Below, piece after piece: positions 23,916-34,299 of a stretch of 64,000 nt of DNA. The notes below the pieces were generated by a model. That model made no database searches, was not told the DNA's origin, and worked only from the letters and a program-made list of their open reading frames with translations. Position 1 is the first letter of the stretch, and each line of letters begins with the position of its first letter. Made by a program: the position numbers and the translations under genes. The stretch comes from Paralvinella palmiformis (taxonomy: Eukaryota > Annelida > Polychaeta > Terebellida > Alvinellidae), in NCBI GenBank assembly GCA_025642065.1, contig JAODUP010000717.1:168501-232500 (forward strand), in the 5' to 3' direction.

Positions 23916-24740
23916 TGATGATTGATGTTTTACGGCCACTTTTAAGCACATGGTAAGCTAAATGGGCCGAGCGACCTCCAAATGTAATGAAGCGAAGTAA
24001 AAAATTAAACAACCTTCAGATATGCCCACGCCGAGATTCGAACACGGGTGATAGTTATATGTGGTCCAACTGGCTCCCGCTAGACCACGGAGGCGGCCCT
24101 GTGTGTGTGTGTGTCTGTGTGTGTGTGTTCCCACACGAGTGAATACAGAGGTACCTGCGATATTCCCACATAATTACAGTGAGTTAATTATGTGTGAGTC
24201 GTAAAGCCAAACTAAAAAGCTTATGATTATCATATCAAAGTAGAGCCAATCTAATATTATTCTTTTAACTAATTAATATCATACAAGTTTAGTAGAGGCT
24301 GTTGTGTTCAGTTACCACCCCAGCATGGCTGTAAATTATTGATGTTTAAGTTTCCGTTTTTACGACGGCAATACTAAGTGTTGGAGATGAGCGTCATTTA
24401 GTTGAGGAAATAAATTGCATCAATAAATCTATACTGGACTAGAAATATTGTAATGACGGTATCAGTTTGAGACTTACGTGAACTGTTCTGCCGGAAATGC
24501 GTCGGTTTCCGAGGTGTCCGTGTCGACATCTGGCGATTGAAATATCCAACTAAACGTGAACACCTGTCGAATACCGGACGTTATTGCACGCCATGATATT
24601 AAAGTATTCTGCGTCGTGACGTGATTGGCGTAATAATCGAAGTTCTCTGACGTAACACCATCGGCGTGATCGTTGACGTTACCGCGTTCCGATGCGTCAT
24701 CGTCTTCCGATAGTTCTGACTCTTGTCTTCTATTTATCAT
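11953..24740 (-). CDS. bak1-like: BAK-like multi-BH-domain apoptosis effector (BCL2 family), 4 coding exons
   Basis: Coding exons (minus strand) are 24740-24478, 17704-17468, 16890-16707 and 12069-11953. They total 801 nt (266 aa), and every junction is GT-AG with matching phase. BAK/BAX proteins oligomerise in the outer mitochondrial membrane and release cytochrome c; that role is family knowledge. Visible: an alpha-1-like segment around residues 53-68, BH3 at 91-108 with the L97/G101/D102 core, a His-rich insert at 116-145, BH1 at 172-189, BH2 at 221-228 (W..SQTEW), and a tail anchor at 244-261 followed by KQKR. BH3 reads Q-I-G-Q-Q-L-A-F-I-G-D-H-I-N, closer to vertebrate BAK than to BAX or BOK. 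Human BAK is 211 aa; the extra length is the acidic N-terminus and the His insert. BH1 carries SWDH where the family has NWGR. BAK rather than BAX is my call from the BH3, the alpha-1 region and the LLxFxYRL stretch. Confidence 0.86.
12579..12616. repeat. 13-bp tandem repeat carrying CACGTG/CGCGTG
   Basis: Two and a part copies of GGACACGTGCTGA lie end to end (12579-12591, 12592-12604, 12605-12616), each holding an ACGTG or GCGTG core. Confidence 0.6.
13493..13504. promoter_or_regulatory. Composite E-box plus CRE motif
   Basis: CACGTGACGTCA joins a perfect E-box (CACGTG) to a perfect CRE (TGACGTCA), sharing TG. It sits in a GC-rich part of BAK-like intron 4. A related CACGTGACGTCC lies at 12537-12548. 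Function is inferred from motif identity only. Confidence 0.35.
16707..16890 (-). CDS. bak1-like: BAK-like exon 4: BH1 and start of BH2
   Basis: The acceptor CTTTTTTCAG precedes 16890 and the donor TGG|GTAAGT follows 16707. It encodes residues 167-228. Y-V-K-S-W-D-H-V-I-S-L-L-Y-F-S-Y-R-L aligns with BAK/BAX BH1 (x-N-W-G-R-V-V-A-L-x-x-F-x-x-x-L). The tryptophan and hydrophobic face are kept, but Gly and Arg of NWGR are Asp and His. The exon ends W-L-T-S-Q-T-E-W, corresponding to BH2 W-I-x-x-x-G-G-W. Phases fit exons 3 and 5. Confidence 0.85.
16923..17135 (+). mobile_element. Possible second tRNA-derived SINE family (intron 3 of the BAK-like gene)
   Basis: A tRNA-like head with the B-box-like GAGATCGAATCCCAC near 16970 is followed by a non-tRNA body with TGGATGTTTCACCCTTAACC. 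It falls in the 576-bp intron between the BH3 exon and the BH1 exon; the rest of that intron holds a 55-bp TA tract. Confidence 0.4.
17468..17704 (-). CDS. bak1-like: BAK-like exon 3: BH3 domain, His-rich insert, alpha-3/4 region
   Basis: The acceptor TTATTTCTACAG precedes 17704 and the donor ATAG|GTAAGC follows 17468. It encodes residues 88-167. BH3 is TQIGQQLAFIGDHINDIY, with the invariant Leu, the Gly-Asp pair and the following Asn all present. Residues 116-145 hold 16 histidines, coded by alternating CAC and CAT runs plus Gln codons, which looks like trinucleotide-repeat expansion. Residues 146-166 are hydrophobic/aromatic, matching the alpha-3/alpha-4 region before BH1. If unspliced, the frame would stop 4 nt into the intron (Y-R-stop), so a truncated BH3-bearing isoform by intron retention is possible. 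Confidence 0.85.
   Translation of the reverse strand, partial: DSHTDRTTIGLHRRSHKRYLRPEKQIYSSPLSSSSPPPPPPPTTSSSSLQYFSAESSFHVYYKHPQIFTASSIMQHLL
19848..19913. promoter_or_regulatory. Cluster of p53-family half-sites in BAK-like intron 2
   Basis: GGACATGTCT, a perfect match to the p53 half-site RRRCWWGYYY and also to it on the other strand, occurs four times: 19870-19879, 19881-19890, 19892-19901 and 19904-19913. Spacers are 1, 1 and 2 bp. Two decayed copies (GAACATGGGT 19848, GGACATGGGT 19859) continue the 11-bp period upstream. p53-family tetramers bind two half-sites with short spacers. BAK is a known p53-linked apoptosis gene in vertebrates. Regulation here is inference. Confidence 0.55.
20957..20964 (+). 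promoter_or_regulatory. POU octamer (ATGCAAAT) in the CpG-rich intron block
   Basis: A perfect octamer lies in a stretch (20880-20975) that also has TAATTAAA and AAATTAGC homeodomain-type cores. This suggests an enhancer but is not proof. Confidence 0.3.
23921..24100 (-). mobile_element. tRNA-derived SINE, family A, inserted in a TG microsatellite
   Basis: A full-length copy with B box GAGATTCGAACAC (minus GTGTTCGAATCTC) and head CCGCTAGACCACGGAGGC. TG repeats flank it on both sides (23878-23914 and 24101-24128), as expected if the target was the microsatellite. Confidence 0.85.
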
Positions 24741-24778
24741 AATGGATGTTAGTGAATATGCTCGGGATGGTGAAAGAC
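24478..24778 (-). CDS. bak1-like: BAK-like exon 2: start codon, acidic N-terminus, alpha-1 region
   Basis: The acceptor TTATTATTCAG precedes 24778 and the donor CAC|GTAAGT follows 24478. The only in-frame ATG near the start is 24740-24738, with A at -3, so I use it. It encodes residues 1-87 plus two bases of codon 88. Residues 7-18 are acidic/Ser-rich (ESELSEDDDASE) and residues 57-70 (IRQVFTFSWIFQSP) align in position and character with BAK alpha-1 (EEVFRSYVFYRH). A Thr/Ser/Asp-rich linker then leads to BH3. The exon ends in phase 2, which fits exon 3 exactly. Confidence 0.78.
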
Positions 24779-25965
24779 CTGAATAATAAATACAATAAAT
24801 ATTAACATAACTGACATCATAATGTTGTATTTTAATTGAATCATAATTATACATGTAGGTTCATTTCATTCAGGAGCATTTTATCACCAAGAACGTACAT
24901 GTCATACGTTAGGTGGCAGCACCGTCCAGTTAGTGAGCGCGGTGTGTGCAGAGCGTGGTACGGGGAACTTGCGGCCAAGAATGGAGTTCGTCTTCCCATG
25001 CTAAGTGAAGGGCACCCTCAAGCCTGTGGCTACTTAACCGGGTAATTTACACCTACTTGTTGATTATAGCACCAGCATTTGTCACCCTATGTACAGCACG
25101 TTTTAAGTAATTTTGTATCGTGTACTAAATTTCAATTATGTTAGAAGATAAAAAGGAAATTAAATTAAATTAAATTAGCTGTTGTGAATGATTCAACTAG
25201 ATACTCATGGATTGCGACACTTTTGATTTAATCAGTGAAGTTCAGACTTAAATGCATTTAACAAACTAGATATTATATTAGCCTAGAACAAAGGTTTGTT
25301 TGGAAATCAGCAGTAATTGATAATTCCAACTGTTGTCTAGAATTTGGCAACAATATCAAGGTGGCGTTAGCTCCTGTCGGCGCGAATCCATTATAAGCAT
25401 AATGCAATTCGCATATTGGCAAATGCATGCTTAAACAATTAACCCGATTTACGTTATGACAAAAGCCGGAAATCTACGGAAGCATACACTTTTTTGTCTC
25501 GGAGATCAAATCAAAACAGTGGTACTAATTCTATTAGCTTAATCAGCTAATATGTAAATATAATACCATTAGCCGTTTCTGGCTACACGTGCCTATGTCA
25601 CAAAAAAAACAAATGAATACCATGTCTACGTTAAGATGGATAAATGAATTACAGAGATTGATTATTTAAACTACCATTGATCACAAATACACGTCCTTTT
25701 AACAATAAACACTATCGTATTATCAACATTTTAACATAAAATGAACGTAGTAACAAAAACAAATATGCCATAGTTTATACATCTACGTTTTGGTAGACTA
25801 CGAAGTCAATTTAATTTTCCCTTGGCACCGGTATACCATCTTTAACTTATTAATTAAAACGACAGTCAATATATATTACAATCTATTAAAGTAATTATGA
25901 CATTCATCACTCGATCAACGGTATGTCGACAGGTAAGCATATTGATAGATAAAAATCGCACTTAC

Positions 25966-26150
25966 TTGAAGTCTCGCGTTAATTCCCGCGACGGTGAAAT
26001 GGCGCCAAATCTAGCTTCCGCTGCGCACCGACCACGTGCTTTTGTCGGCTGCTGTAAACAAACTGGCAGCTGAGCAGACGATCATCGCCTAGAAGCGCCA
26101 ACTTCCTGGCAGCAGACGAGCCGTCACAGAAATCGTTACCATGACGACAG
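25966..26150 (-). other. bak1-like: Candidate 5' UTR exon 1 of the BAK-like gene
   Basis: A strong splice donor (TTCAA then GTAAGTGCG, GT at 25965-25964) ends a CpG-rich stretch upstream of coding exon 2. The frame that would continue into exon 2 meets a TAA just before the donor, so this exon is non-coding and translation should begin in exon 2. The upper boundary (transcription start) cannot be fixed from sequence; about 26.1-26.4 kb is GC-rich and promoter-like. The exon assignment is an inference from donor quality and position. Confidence 0.5.
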
Positions 26151-26534
26151 CGGTAGCTAGCCACGAGGTGGCGCCGGTGGTGATAGAGCGGGGGCGCCCT
26201 GGTACCGTTCGTTTTACTTCGATAGCTTCACACTTGAATGGAAACAATGTCCCTGGAGTTGGTAAACAGGGGAGTTGAGGGCGCCGAAAAGGCCGCTCCC
26301 TCGCTCTCATATGGTCCGCTTTCATCTTCATTATTGGGGCGGCTCTCTGGGGCGTTAGCATCGAGACACCGCTGAGTCGGCGGTTAACACTGTGTTAACT
26401 TTCCTGACTAGGAACATCAAAGGTTGACAAACCTTAAGACGGTGACGGATCTCATTGGTTAGCTATTGTAGTGTCGGTGTACGATTTGTCGGATGAAGTG
26501 TGGACTTCACGCGGCGAGCATTTCGTCTTTGGCA

Positions 26535-26584
26535 CGCGAGTTCTTTAGGGTTGATTGTCCGCGAGTTCTTTAGGGTTGATTATC
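26535..26584. repeat. 25-bp perfect-core tandem duplication
   Basis: CGCGAGTTCTTTAGGGTTGA plus TT occurs twice in tandem, just upstream of the BAK-like promoter region. Confidence 0.8.
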
Positions 26585-27009
26585 CCCGATGGACCAGTTC
26601 CTCAGAAGATCTTAATCACTTACTTATGGGTAGAGGAGGCACATGCGCTCACTCGCTCGGGTTCGTAGGCGGTACCGGTGTGTGAAAAGGCGCAGGCTCA
26701 GAAAAGGAAAACCGCTGCATGGATGCTTACATGAACTGGTAAAGACAGCTAATATGCCATCTGTGATTGCTTACTCATTTGGCAAAAATGGAAAGACTTT
26801 TATATGAAGGTTCCCGTTTCGATACCAGTTGCTGTTGTCAGACGTTTGATCGGGTCTCTTTTGTTCAAGAGATTTTCGGCATTTCATACCCAAGAGTGGA
26901 TTGCCTGCGTCGCAAATCTCCGAGTTAGGGTGCGGGAATCCATGTCTTTTTGGGGATGTTTTCCTGGGGTTCGTCTTTCGGCCACATGTCCTAGCAGTGG
27001 GCAGTGCCA

Positions 27010-27340
27010 AGGTAAACAAAGTACTTCCTCACTCCATGGAGTTACTTAAGGCTATAAAAGCGTATGGTATATAAACAAAAATCTAGAAGGTGAAAGGAGT
27101 TTTCTTTAGCATTAAGCAGCGAGAAGAGCCTGGAAAAAGGAGCGATTTTTAATTGCCCACGCAAATTACAGCTATACATCGGCTAGTTATACAAGTCGTC
27201 AGTATGTGGCAGAAGAGCGAGTTCACAATCCCGTGTGTTCCAGACTTTCGTGGGACACGAGAAGAGGGTAGAAATGAGAAGGAAATGATGTTCAAAGAAC
27301 CCGCAAAAACGCACTAAAAAGACTAATGTCTTTTTAAAAG
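27010..27340 (+). repeat. Two-copy dispersed repeat, copy 1
   Basis: From AACAAAGTACTTCCTCACTC through TATATAAACAAAAATC, CACGCAAATTACAGCT and TAGAAATGAGAA to GACTAATG. It matches copy 2 in the same orientation, with many substitutions and small indels. It is preceded by SINE-like sequence (26800-27010). Family unknown. Confidence 0.7.
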
Positions 27341-27486
27341 GTTTTACAGTATCTACATCAGGCCTGACTCTTAGTTAAGATGAACCCGAGAGAATGGGAT
27401 GAATTCCGCATTTGGAAAGTCCCCGCACGGTGTAGCACTAGATGGCCCCAAGTGTTGTGTGTGTGTGTGTGTGTGTGTGTGTTTTG

Positions 27487-27524
<38 letters not shown>

Positions 27525-27525
<1 letters not shown>

Positions 27526-28549
27526 TCTTTCACAGTGGCTGGATTGCCCATAACCTCTACAGCACGATCCTGTATATAATGTTCATTTGATAATAGATTA
27601 ATATGATCGATAAATGGAATTGATAGATATTTAATTTGTTGTCAAACAGCTTAATCAACATCATCATAGCACACCATCATATATTCATACTGATAGTCAT
27701 TAACCATTTCATGGTCTATCACTTACAAAACACGACCGTTTAGCAGTATGTAAATCTCACGCCACCAGCACAGTGATAAAGCAACAAATACGCACCAATG
27801 CTCACCACAAGGAGACACCACTCTCCCGAAATCAGTCAAATGATGTGCACACACATTTGCCTGTGAATTTTGCCCTTTAATCATCGACACAGAACAAACG
27901 ACAAAGATGGTCGCCTGTTTTTCTGACATTTGTGCGTACAAAGTCCGGGCCGACTAAATTAATTAGTAATACTTTATTTCTCGATCACCTGACAGCGGCC
28001 CCGACGAACGTCCGACTCTCATCTGTAATCTGGTCACGGACACCGACCCGATGACAACAAAAGGCCGCCTCAACCGAGTGCTGACACGGAAGGTTGAAGC
28101 GCCTCTATATTCTATCCGCTGTACACTAATTTCGCAGATCTTCGCCATTATTTTCGTTTGTCTGGATGATCGTCTGCTTCTGACCACCAACGTGCCAGGC
28201 AGACAGCCCCGCCGCCTAGCGGCTAATTGTCACCGTGACACGTGTCTGTTGTGACACCGGACGCACGCTATTGGTCGGCTCGCCGGCGACTGGTCCACTC
28301 CGCGCCATGTGTCGTCATGGTAACTGGCTGCCTTTGACAACGGGTCAAGGTTAATAAAGCCACGCCCACCTAAGTGACAGCAACAGACCGAGCAATCATT
28401 ATTACAGAGCTCCGGGTTTATAATCATTATAATGGTATAAGCTGATTCGGAAACTTATTTCTAAAACACTGATTATAGCAATCATAGAACAACTCGGTTT
28501 GAAAAATTAAAGCTACTCAATAAACTACAATAATTAACTATAAACTGGG
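27525..28549. other. CpG-rich intergenic segment, possible promoter
   Basis: The 27980-28400 stretch is CpG-rich with ATTGG and CACGCCCAC elements. On the minus strand a 70-codon frame (27941-27723) runs to a good donor (TTTT|GTAAGT near 27727). No partner exon was found, so a gene start here is possible but unproven. Confidence 0.3.
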
Positions 28550-28893
28550 AAAACACAAAGTACTCGTTTATTCCACGGGCTCACCTTACAGATAGGATTA
28601 GAAGCGTGGGGTATATATAAACAAAAATCAAGGAGCTGAAAGGGGTTTCTTTAGCATAAAGCAGCTGTGAGACTGGTCTGGACACAGGATCCATTTTTTA
28701 ACTGGCCACGCAAATTACAGCTGTACGTCGGTAATAGTTAAGCAAGTTAAGCAGTATCTGGCAGAAGAAGGCCGCGTTCACGATCCCGTGTGTTTAAGAC
28801 TTCCGTGGGAGCCGAGAAAGGGGTAGAAATGAGAAAGAAATGATGACCAGAGACCCCGCAAAAAGTACTAAACAAGACTAATGTTTATTTGGT
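28550..28893 (+). repeat. Two-copy dispersed repeat, copy 2
   Basis: The diverged partner of 27010-27340, with the same order of blocks (TATATAAACAAAAATC, CACGCAAATTACAGCTGTAC, GGTAGAAATGAGAAAGAAAT). The end of this copy was the target of the SINE at 28894. Confidence 0.7.
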
Positions 28894-29011
28894 GATGATG
28901 ATGATGATGATTGATGTTTTACGGCTACTTCAGATATGCTCACGCCGAGATTCGAACACGTGCTAGTGAGCTGTTATCCAACACGCTACCGCTAGACCAT
29001 GGAGGCGAACC
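28894..29011 (-). mobile_element. Internally deleted SINE, family A, with target-site duplication
   Basis: The head and B box are intact, but most of the body between GGCTACTT and CAGATATGC is missing. It is flanked by TAATGTTTATTTGG (28880-28893) and TAATATTTATTTGG (29012-29025), a 14-bp duplication with one mismatch. Confidence 0.88.
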
Positions 29012-29034
29012 TAATATTTATTTGGAGATTACAG

Positions 29035-29102
<68 letters not shown>

Positions 29103-29104
<2 letters not shown>

Positions 29105-30376
29105 AATAATATTCAGATACCTAAATCTTGATTCTGAGAAAAAATGACATAATAAAAAGTAAATATCTCCTTTATTTAAGAAATAGACGAATCAATTTTC
29201 CAAATATGCTTCCTTATACATAATTATTACTATGAGAATGAGATAAGTTTTCATGTTTTAATTAAGGTATTCACGGTGTGCGCATATTGATTACGATAAA
29301 AGGATACGGTGGTAACCTTTGTTTTAAGAACAATCTGATTGGTTGATTGGCCAGTTGTAACGTCAACACTTGCATCGATCTGCACCTGTTACACGCCGAG
29401 ATCAGAGATTTGACAGGAACGCCCCTAGCGGGTATGACAAGAAGCTGACGGTTAGTATTAAATAACGCACTGAATGCTCTTTCCGGTCATCAGCGATAAT
29501 AAAAGGAGACTTTATGGCGAATAAAGGCAAATCTCCAAGAGTCTACATGAGATAGTCTGACAAGTGATGCGAGCGAAGCCCCTTGAGAATGAAGGTAAAC
29601 CCCCCGAGCTGTGACTCTCTCAAATGGAGATCGATAGTTTACTGATTTTTACTGATTGATCGACAAATAATTTTAGTACGTTATGCACGTATACACTTAT
29701 GCCGTAAACGTAAAGTCACCTTTGGTTTTTGTAGAATAAAAGATAAGATTTTTGTATATTTTTTTGGGGGGAGAGAGAAGAATTTTTTCTCTGATGTTAT
29801 TGGAGAATAAATACACGTTGGTAATTAAATTCGACGCCTTCAATTAGAATTTTGCTTCTGTGCAGTAAAGTTGGTACCTTTATAAAAAAATTATTTCCTT
29901 TTACTGTCCTTTTACAGTTTACAGTTTGAACGTGATTTAAAATTTCTGCAGCATTTGAATTTTCTTCCTGTGTACTCTCTGGTCGTGATTTTACTTCAAT
30001 TGGAGTAAAACTGCCTTTTCACGGCTCAACCAATTGACTGTGATTACTCCATAATTACACTAAGCCATTCATGAATGTCCTCATGAGTTGCCCAGAAGAC
30101 AGAGGGCGTTCGTCGTGAGGTAACCGTGCGTTATATCCACAAACAGCGCCCTCCCCCACTCCCTCCAGATGTTTTATGCTGCTGGCGTCATCTTGGAGGG
30201 GGGTGGTTTCCGATCGCTTGTACCAAGTCCCCCGATAGCCGTCATCACGTGGCTTGGAAGTTGTCACGTGGTATAATCGTCATCATGGGATGTGAAATGG
30301 CTGTCGTCATAATGTGCTGATGTGGTCACTGTTTTGTTAGCTCGTCGATTTATGTGGTCTTCATGATATAGACCGT
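29103..30376. other. No gene seen
   Basis: AT-rich to mixed DNA without repeats of note. Confidence 0.5.
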
Positions 30377-30470
30377 GTGGTGTGTATCTGGCACCACAGG
30401 GTGTGTATCTGGCACCACAGGGTGTGTATCTGGCACCACAGGGCGTGTATCTGACACCTCACGGTGTGTA
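30377..30470. repeat. 21-bp minisatellite
   Basis: GGTGTGTATCTGGCACCACA repeated four times or more with a G spacer, then decaying copies to about 30700. Each unit contains a short palindrome-like TGGCACCA. Confidence 0.85.
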
Positions 30471-30719
30471 TTCGTCAACGTGTTTGGTAGTTTGTCACCA
30501 GGTGGCGTGCTTCTGTCAGCACGTGGTGTAGATGCATCATCATGTGGTGTGTTTCATTCATCGGATGACGGCCTAACTTCATCATACGGTGTGTATTAAT
30601 GTGTATCTGTCATCGTTTAGTGTGTATTATTACGTATCTGACATTGTGTGGTATGTTCGCCATGTTATAGCGTTTCAGTTATGTGGTTCATCATTCCCCG
30701 CTTAGTGTATCCGTCATCG

Positions 30720-30888
30720 GCTACTTTTGTGCACATAGTAGGATAAATGGGCCGAGCGACCTCCAAAGGTAATGAAGCGAAGTCAAAGATGAAACAACCT
30801 TCAGATGTATGCCCACGCCGAGATTCGAACACGGGTGGTAGTGATATGTGATCCAGCACGCTACCGTTAGAACATGGAGACGCCCCTG
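30720..30888 (-). mobile_element. tRNA-derived SINE, family A
   Basis: Body AATGGGCCGAGCGACCTCCA and B box GAGATTCGAACAC are present. It sits between two minisatellite blocks with similar ATC-rich units. Confidence 0.82.
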
Positions 30889-30904
30889 TATCAATCACAA
30901 TCTA

Positions 30905-31090
30905 TAGTATTATGTGATGTACCAGTCATCATGTACTGTATCAGTCATCATGTACTGTACCAGTCATCATGTAGTGTATCAATCATCACGTTGTTTACAA
31001 GTCATCACGTTTTGTACCAGTCATCACGTTATGTACCAGTCATCACGTAGTGCATCAATTATCACGTAATTCATCAGTCATCACTATAAG
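30905..31090. repeat. 19-20-bp minisatellite
   Basis: Units like CAGTCATCATGTACTGTAC repeat about nine times, with CATGTA drifting to CACGTT and CACGTA. Confidence 0.85.
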
Positions 31091-31986
31091 ACACCTGTCT
31101 CAGAGAACCTAATGACATTAATTGATTACATTAACAACTTTCCACAGTTTATTTATTACCTAGTAATAGGGGGGGGGGTAATACACACAACAAAGGTTGC
31201 AATAAGGTCACAAAACCGTCATTAAAAAACTAATAGAACTACATTTTTGACAGACTCCGCTATCCACCCATCCATTCATCCGTCCATCCGTCCGTCCATC
31301 TCCCTATCTATACTCGATATATTTACTTATCTATCTATTTATCTATCTATCTCTCAATGGCTTCTAGCTATTGTTCATTATTCAAGACAGGTAAGTTACC
31401 GACTTCTGAAGCCAAGGACCTTATTACGGATGTGAGCCGAGAATGTTCCATTATGGAGTCTGTTGAAACAACGTTGTTGTATCATGTCGTTGATGGGGAT
31501 CATGACCCCCCCCCAGTGAGTGTAGTATGATAATGTATCCGGGGAAAATGGTCGGCGATTTGATCTTAGTGGGGATAAGGAACACGGAAATGGGGAATAT
31601 TATTGGATACAAATAAAAGCAAGTACGTAATAAAACCTGTGGTTCCCTGTACGCGATTAGTTGTATATGATGGCGCGCGCGGACACACACTTTTATATTT
31701 TTTATGTATTTTTTTTTGGTGTCCACGTGGTAGGCTACATGGGAGGAGCGACTTTCAAAGGTAAAAGAGCGAAGTGAAAGACGAAACACCCTTTAGATAT
31801 AGTCGGCCGTGCGTGCGTGCGTGTGTGTGCGCGCGCGCATGTGCTATGTTACATGTAATAAACACGTGAGCTCAGGTTTTCGTAAATCTTATAGAATTGT
31901 GGCCAAATGAGCACAACCTCGACAGAAAACAGCGTGTGTGTATGTTAGTACATATTATATAATGGAGTTACAATTCAAAACGAAGC

Positions 31987-32023
<37 letters not shown>

Positions 32024-32866
32024 TATATAATAAAATCTAATATCTCCGAATTACCATGACTAGTTCTTGTTGTAGAAACCTTTTTTTCAAGTGTATATGT
32101 CTCTGATATCATCTAATCTACCACTTGTTTATGTTATTAAATAAAATTACTAATAAAGTAAAGAACCCCCCCCCCCACTACGCCCTGGTATACCTTTATG
32201 GTTCATTTTCGTTAACAAGAGAAGTGGACACGATTCCGCGGTCATCTATACATTGTGTGTGTGTGTGTGTGTGTGTGTTGATGGGGGGGGGGAGGGATTG
32301 TGTACGGTTTGTTCTCGACAAGCACATGTCTGGTGTCAGCTAACATATTTTCCTATTAAATACCTGATATCTCCACCTTAACGGCAGCCTGGTCACGTCA
32401 TCAGGTAATTTTCTGGCCAATAAAAACTGCCGCTAAAACAACACTACAATATGATGGTATGTCACTAGTAGAGACTAGAATACTCTACCTATTGTATGTC
32501 TGACAATCTGACATCTCCTCCTCCTAGTCCACGTACGTCAACACGCCTAGACGGCGAACAATGGTCACGTGACAGAACGTTATTAAGAAGGTGACACCGT
32601 CGAGAAGCCGTTGTCATCCAGTAAGAAGATACGACTGGTCTTATGACGACGGACTGTAAATGTCAGCCGAGTTCATACGGAGATAGATGGGGGGGGGAAG
32701 GGGGAGGCTCCCATAATCATCATCTGTCACCACTAGTTGGGCAGATCCGGTTAATGTTGAAATCCGAGACGAGTACCCGTTATAAGCTGTGTACACATAT
32801 GTAATTGTGGTATAACCAGCTTAAAGGGTAAAAGTTAAGTTCTACTAGACAAATAATATTATTAGT

Positions 32867-32900
<34 letters not shown>

Positions 32901-33050
32901 GATGCAACCAAGTTATCTTTCTGTTAAAATCATATTGATTTAACCCCACTAAGAAATTCGGTGCCTTAAATGTGTAACAATAATTACAACTCTAATAGTT
33001 AGCTCATCTTCAGTTAATCCTTTTTAGGGGGTTGTTCCCCATACCCAAAC
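31090..33050. other. No gene seen apart from repeats
   Basis: CCAT/CTAT run (31262-31350), TA tracts, a TG run (32255-32278) and a partial SINE. Confidence 0.5.
31716..31806 (-). mobile_element. Partial SINE, family A (head missing)
   Basis: Only the body is present: ACGTGGTAGGCTACATGGGA, GAGCGACTTTCAAAGG, GCGAAGTGAAAGACGAAAC. It breaks off into TG/CG-rich simple repeat. Confidence 0.65.
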
Positions 33051-33720
33051 CATACGGTAGAGGGCAGCACCATCGCCGCCAAAACGACATCCAATTAAAT
33101 GCCATTAATAAATCAACCGTGAAACGCGCCATTTAGTCACGCTGAGGCCACCGATCATAATTCATTATTGTCGGCGCAATCTGCTGGTTTCGTGATCGGG
33201 TCGCTTCTAAATCCCACCGATACTCCGACTCGTCAGCCTTTATTATCGTCCAAACGCGCCGCGGCCAAAAGCTCCCGTAGAGCGGCTAAATTTCATTAAA
33301 GGCCCGCCGACCGAGTCCGCTTTAAAGTTAATTAGATTTCGGTGTCGTTATGGCTGTGTTTTAAGGAGACGCCCTCCGTTTGGTCACCGAACCCGCGGCA
33401 GACGATAACGAACCACGTTCGTTTGATCGTCGTGAGCCGAGTACAAAATGGCGGCCCACACCGATGGCGCGACAACAGGTAGACGTGTCGCGTTTCGAGC
33501 GCCAGTAATGACGATCTGGCCAACTGGGAGCTGATCGTCTGTCTGTCGAGGTCGATCTTCTGATGTCGTGTTCGCGCTCTTTTTGATCCAGTCTAGATTC
33601 CTATCGTACTCTCTCTTTCTCTCCGGGTACGGAATGGACGGTAGCCGGAGCAGATGGCAGACGAAATGGCGCGGGACGATCGGCAAGTCACCTGAGACGA
33701 GAACGCGCCAAGGATAGATT
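33050..33720. other. CpG-rich, homeodomain-core-rich island
   Basis: Contains CCAATTAAATGCCATTAATA, CATAATTCATTATTG and GTTAATTAGATTTC cores in GC-rich DNA. Open frames on both strands are not splice-bounded. It looks like conserved non-coding regulatory DNA. Confidence 0.35.
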
Positions 33721-34299
33721 GATAGATAGATTAGCGTGATGGATAGACGACAACAAGAGAGATAGGATGTGTTGATTGTTACAGATATTTTACCGAGTCA
33801 CTGTGCGCGGTCATTGTTTGAAACCATCCTTTCATTTTAAGAGCTGCTACACCAGTTTAATCGACATTTGGTTGTTAATTCTGCAAGATGTCGTGGTAAA
33901 AAAAACTTTCCAAAGTTTTCTGTTGGTTTTAGGGATTTTAACCTAAACCCATTTTCTCATTAGCCAGCTTTCAGTAGCCTCAATAGACATTTGCTAAATA
34001 TTAACCGCCCCTTTTACCTATGGCTATGGTCAATCTGTGCAGGAAGTCCCATTATAGTAGGAGAAGTTTTTCATCTAACCAGACAACTGGCAAGGTTTTC
34101 TCCACCGAACATGCCATTTGTTCTATATTCTAAATTCATTTAGAATTAGTCTTCGTGGGGAAGCTGTAAATTACAGACAATTTGCGACTCCCACATTGCC
34201 AGCCACGTAAAAACTGCCATTTCGGCTTTTATTAACTTACGATTATCACAAATACACGCCAATCTTTAGTTTTACCACTTTTCCCGGATGTTCATTTAA

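Larger units (their letters stand above)
17705..24477. other. BAK-like intron 2 (6.8 kb) with CpG-rich block
   Basis: The intron holds a CpG-rich block at 18.5-21.4 kb, the p53-type site cluster at 19848-19913, a TA tract (22959-23025), a TA/TG tract (23837-23914) and one SINE (23921-24100). The rest (17.75-18.45 and 21.6-22.9 kb) is ordinary single-copy-looking DNA. An open frame of 181 codons on + at 18985-19530 lies in the CpG block; it shows no domain and no flanking splice sites I trust. Confidence 0.6.

Noticed and set aside
27723..27941. Minus-strand exon ending in a GTAAGT donor
   Set aside because: The donor is good but no partner exon or recognisable protein was found; kept only as a possible promoter-side exon.
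27010..28893. LTR retrotransposon with two LTRs
   Set aside because: The direct copies are strongly diverged and the 1.2 kb between them holds no gag/pol motif or primer-binding site.
30377..31090. CRISPR-like array
   Set aside because: Unit lengths of 19-21 bp run end to end without unique spacers, in an animal genome; these are minisatellites.
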